Source: Trichomonas vaginalis G3
Taxonomy: Eukaryota > Parabasalia > Trichomonadida > Trichomonadidae
Reading direction: 5' to 3'
DNA: 25,979 nucleotides
Assembly (NCBI RefSeq): GCF_026262505.1
Contig: NW_026529280.1
Coordinates: 1 to 25,979 of the forward strand
Shown: positions 23,492-25,979 of the stretch, piece after piece
How the letters are laid out: the number at the start of each line of letters is the position of its first letter
Numbering within the stretch: position 1 is the first letter of the stretch
Program-made: the position numbers and the translations under genes
The notes under the pieces: generated by a model
What the model was told of the DNA's origin: nothing
The model's database searches: none
What the model saw: only the letters and a program-made list of their open reading frames with translations

Positions 23492-23842
23492 CTAGTCTCT
23501 TACGTTCCTGTTGAGTTCCATTGCATTCTTTAACTGGAGCTCATACATTCTATTTCTCCTCTGGTAGAAAACATACTCTGGGTCAACTCCTGTGTTCGCG
23601 TCATCTGCATAGAGTTGTTTATATCCCACTTCAGGGTTTGTATAAAACTCTTTCCATCTCATATTTGCATACCATGGTGGCAAACCTAACGCAGCGTCAT
23701 TTGACATGGCAGTTTGCATTTGTACATCTGTTGGCACTTGACCATAGTTTGCCATTGCAGTTTGTATTCTAACTTCATTTGGAATATTCTCTGGGTTTGG
23801 TTGTCCAGGTTGCTGTGCATTCGCTAAGTTCTGTGCGTCCAT
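23492..23842 (-). CDS. Small Gln/Asn-rich protein of unknown function
   Basis: 116 residues starting MDAQNLANAQQPGQPNPENI. It contains an internal repeat, EVRIQTAMANYGQVPTD and DVQMQTAMSNDAALG (about 28-55), then an aromatic part (PPWYANMRWKEFYTNPEVGY, about 55-75) and a basic helical end. The leader TTTTTATCTAATATTAAATG fits the shared motif. No family was recognised; its place among small virion-type genes suggests a particle component. Confidence 0.6.
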   Translation of the reverse strand: MDAQNLANAQQPGQPNPENIPNEVRIQTAMANYGQVPTDVQMQTAMSNDAALGLPPWYANMRWKEFYTNPEVGYKQLYADDANTGVDPEYVFYQRRNRMYELQLKNAMELNRNVRD

Positions 23843-23865
23843 TTAATATTAGATAAAAATATCTC

Positions 23866-23997
23866 TTACGAGTACATATACTGAACATTTGCAGGCATTG
23901 GTTCATCTTCATATTCTCTATATCTTTCTGCCACGTCAAATAAGTAAATGACACAATGGAAAAAACCAAAAACAAGTAGTCCTATTTCAAACCACAT
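23866..23997 (-). CDS. Small single-pass membrane protein (43 residues)
   Basis: Reads MWFEIGLLVFGFFHCVIYLF followed by an acidic tail with REYEDEPMPANVQ. Residues about 4-21 form one hydrophobic span with a charged end on one side, a typical small type of membrane protein. It overlaps by 16 bases the methyltransferase region. Small membrane proteins are common in Polintons and in viruses with an inner membrane, but no specific family is visible. The frame is short, so it could be chance. Confidence 0.45.
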   Translation of the reverse strand: MWFEIGLLVFGFFHCVIYLFDVAERYREYEDEPMPANVQYMYS

Positions 23998-24801
23998 TTA
24001 CTTACTAGTAAAATTTCTTTGTTATGACACTTTTTCCGGTTTATAGGACCTCTCTCATATTCTATCTTATCGTATCTAAACTCATAGTCATGTATGTCCT
24101 CTAACCATCTCATGACACTTTCCAAACCACTTTTATCGGATGTAAAGTAAAAGCATGGATGGTTATGTAAAACGTCTAAAGTTTCTAAAGAGTCTCTCAA
24201 AGTCCAGTCTACTTGGTATTGAAAATCCCATGTGTTAAAGAACGGCGGGTCCACTATAAAGAAAACATTTTCCTTGTCTTTATATTTTTCATACAACTCT
24301 GTCCAATGACATCTCACAAACTCTATACCCTCAATATATTTTTCTATGTCCTCTTTGAAAACTGTGTATAGTTAAGATATAAAACTTTTGACATAAGTGT
24401 TTCAATGTCATGAACTCTTATAGCACCACTATATAATAGTCTAGCAGATATACTATCCCAGTCAATATACTCTGCCTTTTTCAAAACCTCTCTGACAGTA
24501 TTTTTCTTATCTAATGGTATATACGTTCCATCTTACCTATAGGTATCTTTTCTTTCAACTCACTCAATATTTTGTTTGTGTCTGGTATATGTTTGAGACG
24601 GTTCATATAGTTGTCGAAGTCATTGCATATAATCTTTGAGTCAGGGAATATTGTATGGCACAAATGAGATATATAGAAACTTCCACCGAACAAGTCTACA
24701 AATGTTAGACCATTCGGTAGTTTCTTAAGTTCTCTCAATAGAATATCTTTACATCTACTCTTATTTCCAAAGAAGGGTAACGGTGGTTTTGTAAAATTCA
24801 T
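23982..24801 (-). pseudogene. Broken Dam-type DNA adenine methyltransferase
   Basis: Pieces readable in the region show the D12 class (Dam) motifs: the N-terminal PLPFFGNKSRCKDILL (motif X-like PFFGxK), FVDLFGGS (motif I, AdoMet-binding), and FFIVDPPFFNTWDF (motif IV, DPPF in the DPPY position). These enzymes methylate adenine N6 in short DNA sites and occur as cargo in phages and large DNA viruses, protecting DNA or marking the genome. The gene is broken, with about two breaks. It is the last gene before the right terminal repeat; its leader TTTTTATTATATATAAAATG matches the shared motif. Confidence 0.75.
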
Positions 24802-24842
24802 TTTATATATAATAAAAATGTTTTTTCCCTGAAAAGTGACAG

Positions 24843-25761
24843 AAAAGCGGTTTTTGACAGATGTTTTATTGTGACTTCTTCGTAAAGACTTTGTTGAGAT
24901 TTCTTCGTAAATGAGTGTAAATGACCCAAAAATATATTTTAGGGTAGAAGGTTAGATATAACCTCTTTTCTAACCTCTTTTCTACCCTTTGAATTTTCAT
25001 GAATTTCTTCGTAAAGACTTTGTTAAGACTTCTTCATCTAATTTCTCATGAACTTTCTTGTCTATGTTTTGTTGAGATTTCTTCGTAAAGACTTTGTTGA
25101 GATTTCTTCGTAAATGACCCTAGTAGTATATTTTTGGTGTAAATTTCATGAAAATTCAAGAGGTGAAAAATTAGGTGAAAAAACAGGTTATATCTCACCT
25201 CTTCACCTAAAATATATTTTTGGTGTAAATTTCATGAAAATTCAAGAGGGTAGAAAAGAGGTTAGAAAAGAGGTTATATCTAACCTTCTACCCTAAACAT
25301 TATTTTTGGTGTAAATTTCATGAAAATTCAAGAGGGTAGAAAAGAGGTTAGAAAAGAGGTTATATCTAACCTTCTACCCTAAACATTATTTTTGGTGTAA
25401 ATTTCATGAAGAAATCTCAACAAAGTCTTTACGAAGAAGTCTTGACAAAGTCTTTACGAAGAAGTCTTGACAAAACATTTACGAAGAAATCTTGACAAAT
25501 TCAAGAGGTAGAAAAGAGGTTAGAAAGAGGTTATATCTAACCTTCTACCCTAAACATTATTTTTGTCTGATTTTACGAAGAAGTCTTGACAAAACATTTA
25601 CGAAGAAGTCTTGACAAAACATGAAAACATATATAATTTGTGAAAAGTGAAACATTATATAATGTTTTCGACCAAGAAGACTAACAATTTTCCGAATAAA
25701 AACTTCATTTATACTAAACATCTTCGGGCTAGAAGGCACGAAGTGCCTGGAAGCCCCACTA

Positions 25762-25763
<2 letters not shown>
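24843..25763. repeat. Right terminal inverted repeat
   Basis: About 921 bases, the inverse partner of 1355-2279, with only a few single-base length differences. It carries the same hairpin modules and 25-bp units; the short open frames in it (for example 25114-25296 and 25557-25739) repeat those in the left copy and are not genes. It ends GGAAGCCCCACTACC. Confidence 0.95.

Positions 25764-25795
<32 letters not shown>
25764..25795. repeat. T-run abutting the right terminal repeat
   Basis: Thirty-two T bases directly follow the right repeat, the inverse counterpart of the A-run at 1291-1354 and half its length. Confidence 0.9.
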
Positions 25796-25798
<3 letters not shown>

Positions 25799-25979
25799 CT
25801 AATTTCGATTTTTTATAAAATCGCGTACTTCTAATAAAACGCGATTTCAAAAACAATCGCGATTTTTTTCTGTTCGCAATTTTTCAGAAGTTCGCGATTT
25901 TATAAAAAATCGAAATTTTTCTTTGCGATCGAGATTTAAAAATTCGGTTGCGATTTTGCCTAAATATGTTAGAAAAAAG
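25796..25979. other. Right host flank with nested AATCGCGATT-type repeats
   Basis: Short sequence built of inverted and direct variants of TTCGATTTTTTATAAAATCG and TCGCGATTTT, alternating with T-runs. No gene was seen. Such low-complexity CGCGATT clusters look like a host repeat family. Confidence 0.6.

Larger units (their letters stand above)
1355..25763. mobile_element. Polinton/Maverick-like virus-like element
   Basis: The element is about 24.4 kb, bounded by near-identical terminal inverted repeats of about 0.92 kb that begin GGTAGTGGGGCTTCC. It carries a retroviral-type integrase, a double-jelly-roll major capsid protein, an A32/FtsK-type packaging ATPase and a superfamily 3 helicase, the gene set of Polinton-related elements. 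It also carries two HNH endonucleases, three KilA-N family genes, a T5orf172 domain, a phage-type collar/fibre protein and a Dam-type methyltransferase. No family B polymerase or adenovirus-like protease was recognised. The near identity of the terminal repeats points to a young insertion. The element looks structurally whole end to end but is broken in several genes, roughly ten apparent breaks. No clear target duplication was seen outside the A and T runs. Tlr-like or virophage-related placement is an alternative to a canonical Polinton. Confidence 0.9.

Noticed and set aside
2294-24801. Ciliate (Tetrahymena Tlr) origin
   Set aside because: Genes end at TAA/TAG and use CAA/CAG for glutamine, so the standard code fits. 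Only the general architecture recalls Tlr elements.
25959-25979. Match of the window's last bases to the start of the ATPase gene (ATATGTTAGAAAAAA)
   Set aside because: About 15 AT-rich bases, likely chance; the window ends before it can be tested.
1-25979. tRNA or rRNA genes
   Set aside because: No cloverleaf with conserved arm motifs and no rRNA-like conserved stretch was seen on reading through.

Overview
The window holds one almost complete, large, protein-coding mobile element of the Polinton/Maverick kind (virus-like, double-jelly-roll capsid lineage) at about 1355-25763, with short AT-rich host sequence on each side. The element is about 24.4 kb and has long terminal inverted repeats of about 0.92 kb (1355-2279 and 24843-25763). 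The two repeat copies differ only by a few single-base length differences, so the insertion looks recent. Most core genes read as long open frames, but several accessory and structural genes look broken, with roughly ten apparent breaks in all; some of these could be sequencing error rather than decay. The standard genetic code fits (genes end at TAA/TAG and glutamine is written CAA/CAG), which argues against a ciliate. The flanks are strongly AT-rich with islands of nested AATCGCGATT-type repeats and exon-like pieces. A eukaryote with an AT-rich genome, possibly an early-diverging fungus or a protist, is likely, but the host cannot be named from the sequence.

Layout. Left flank 1-1290: no secure gene, but three back-to-back long foldbacks at 1041-1223. 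An A-run (1291-1354) abuts the left terminal repeat. The left half of the element is read mostly rightward: a 1066-residue basic/coiled-coil protein, the major capsid protein, a small leftward gene, a 193-residue protein, a broken probable minor capsid gene, a superfamily 3 helicase, an HNH endonuclease, a small acidic-tailed protein, a small leftward lysine-rich protein, and an A32/FtsK-type packaging ATPase. A 21-bp repeat array (about 12690-13285) separates the halves. The right half is read mostly leftward: three KilA-N family genes (one fused to a T5orf172 GIY-YIG-like domain), a probable structural protein, a second HNH gene, several small virion-protein candidates, the integrase (rightward), a phage-type fibre/collar protein, a broken paralogue of the structural protein, small membrane-type proteins, and a broken Dam-type adenine methyltransferase beside the right terminal repeat.

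How it fits together. The integrase and long terminal repeats would serve integration; the helicase, with no recognisable family B polymerase, replication; the capsid protein, candidate minor capsid protein and ATPase, particle assembly and packaging; and the fibre/collar protein, attachment. HNH, GIY-YIG-like and KilA-N genes are the selfish or regulatory cargo typical of large eukaryotic DNA viruses and virophages. Neither a protein-primed DNA polymerase B nor an adenovirus-type protease was recognised, which sets this element apart from textbook Polintons and brings its gene content nearer to Tlr-like elements and virophages.

The non-coding parts are unusually structured: covarying hairpin modules repeated in the terminal repeats and again inside, a nuclease gene boxed by a 71-bp inverted repeat, gene fragments copied upstream of their own source genes, a GC-rich palindrome inside a KilA-N gene, and a shared start-hugging promoter motif.
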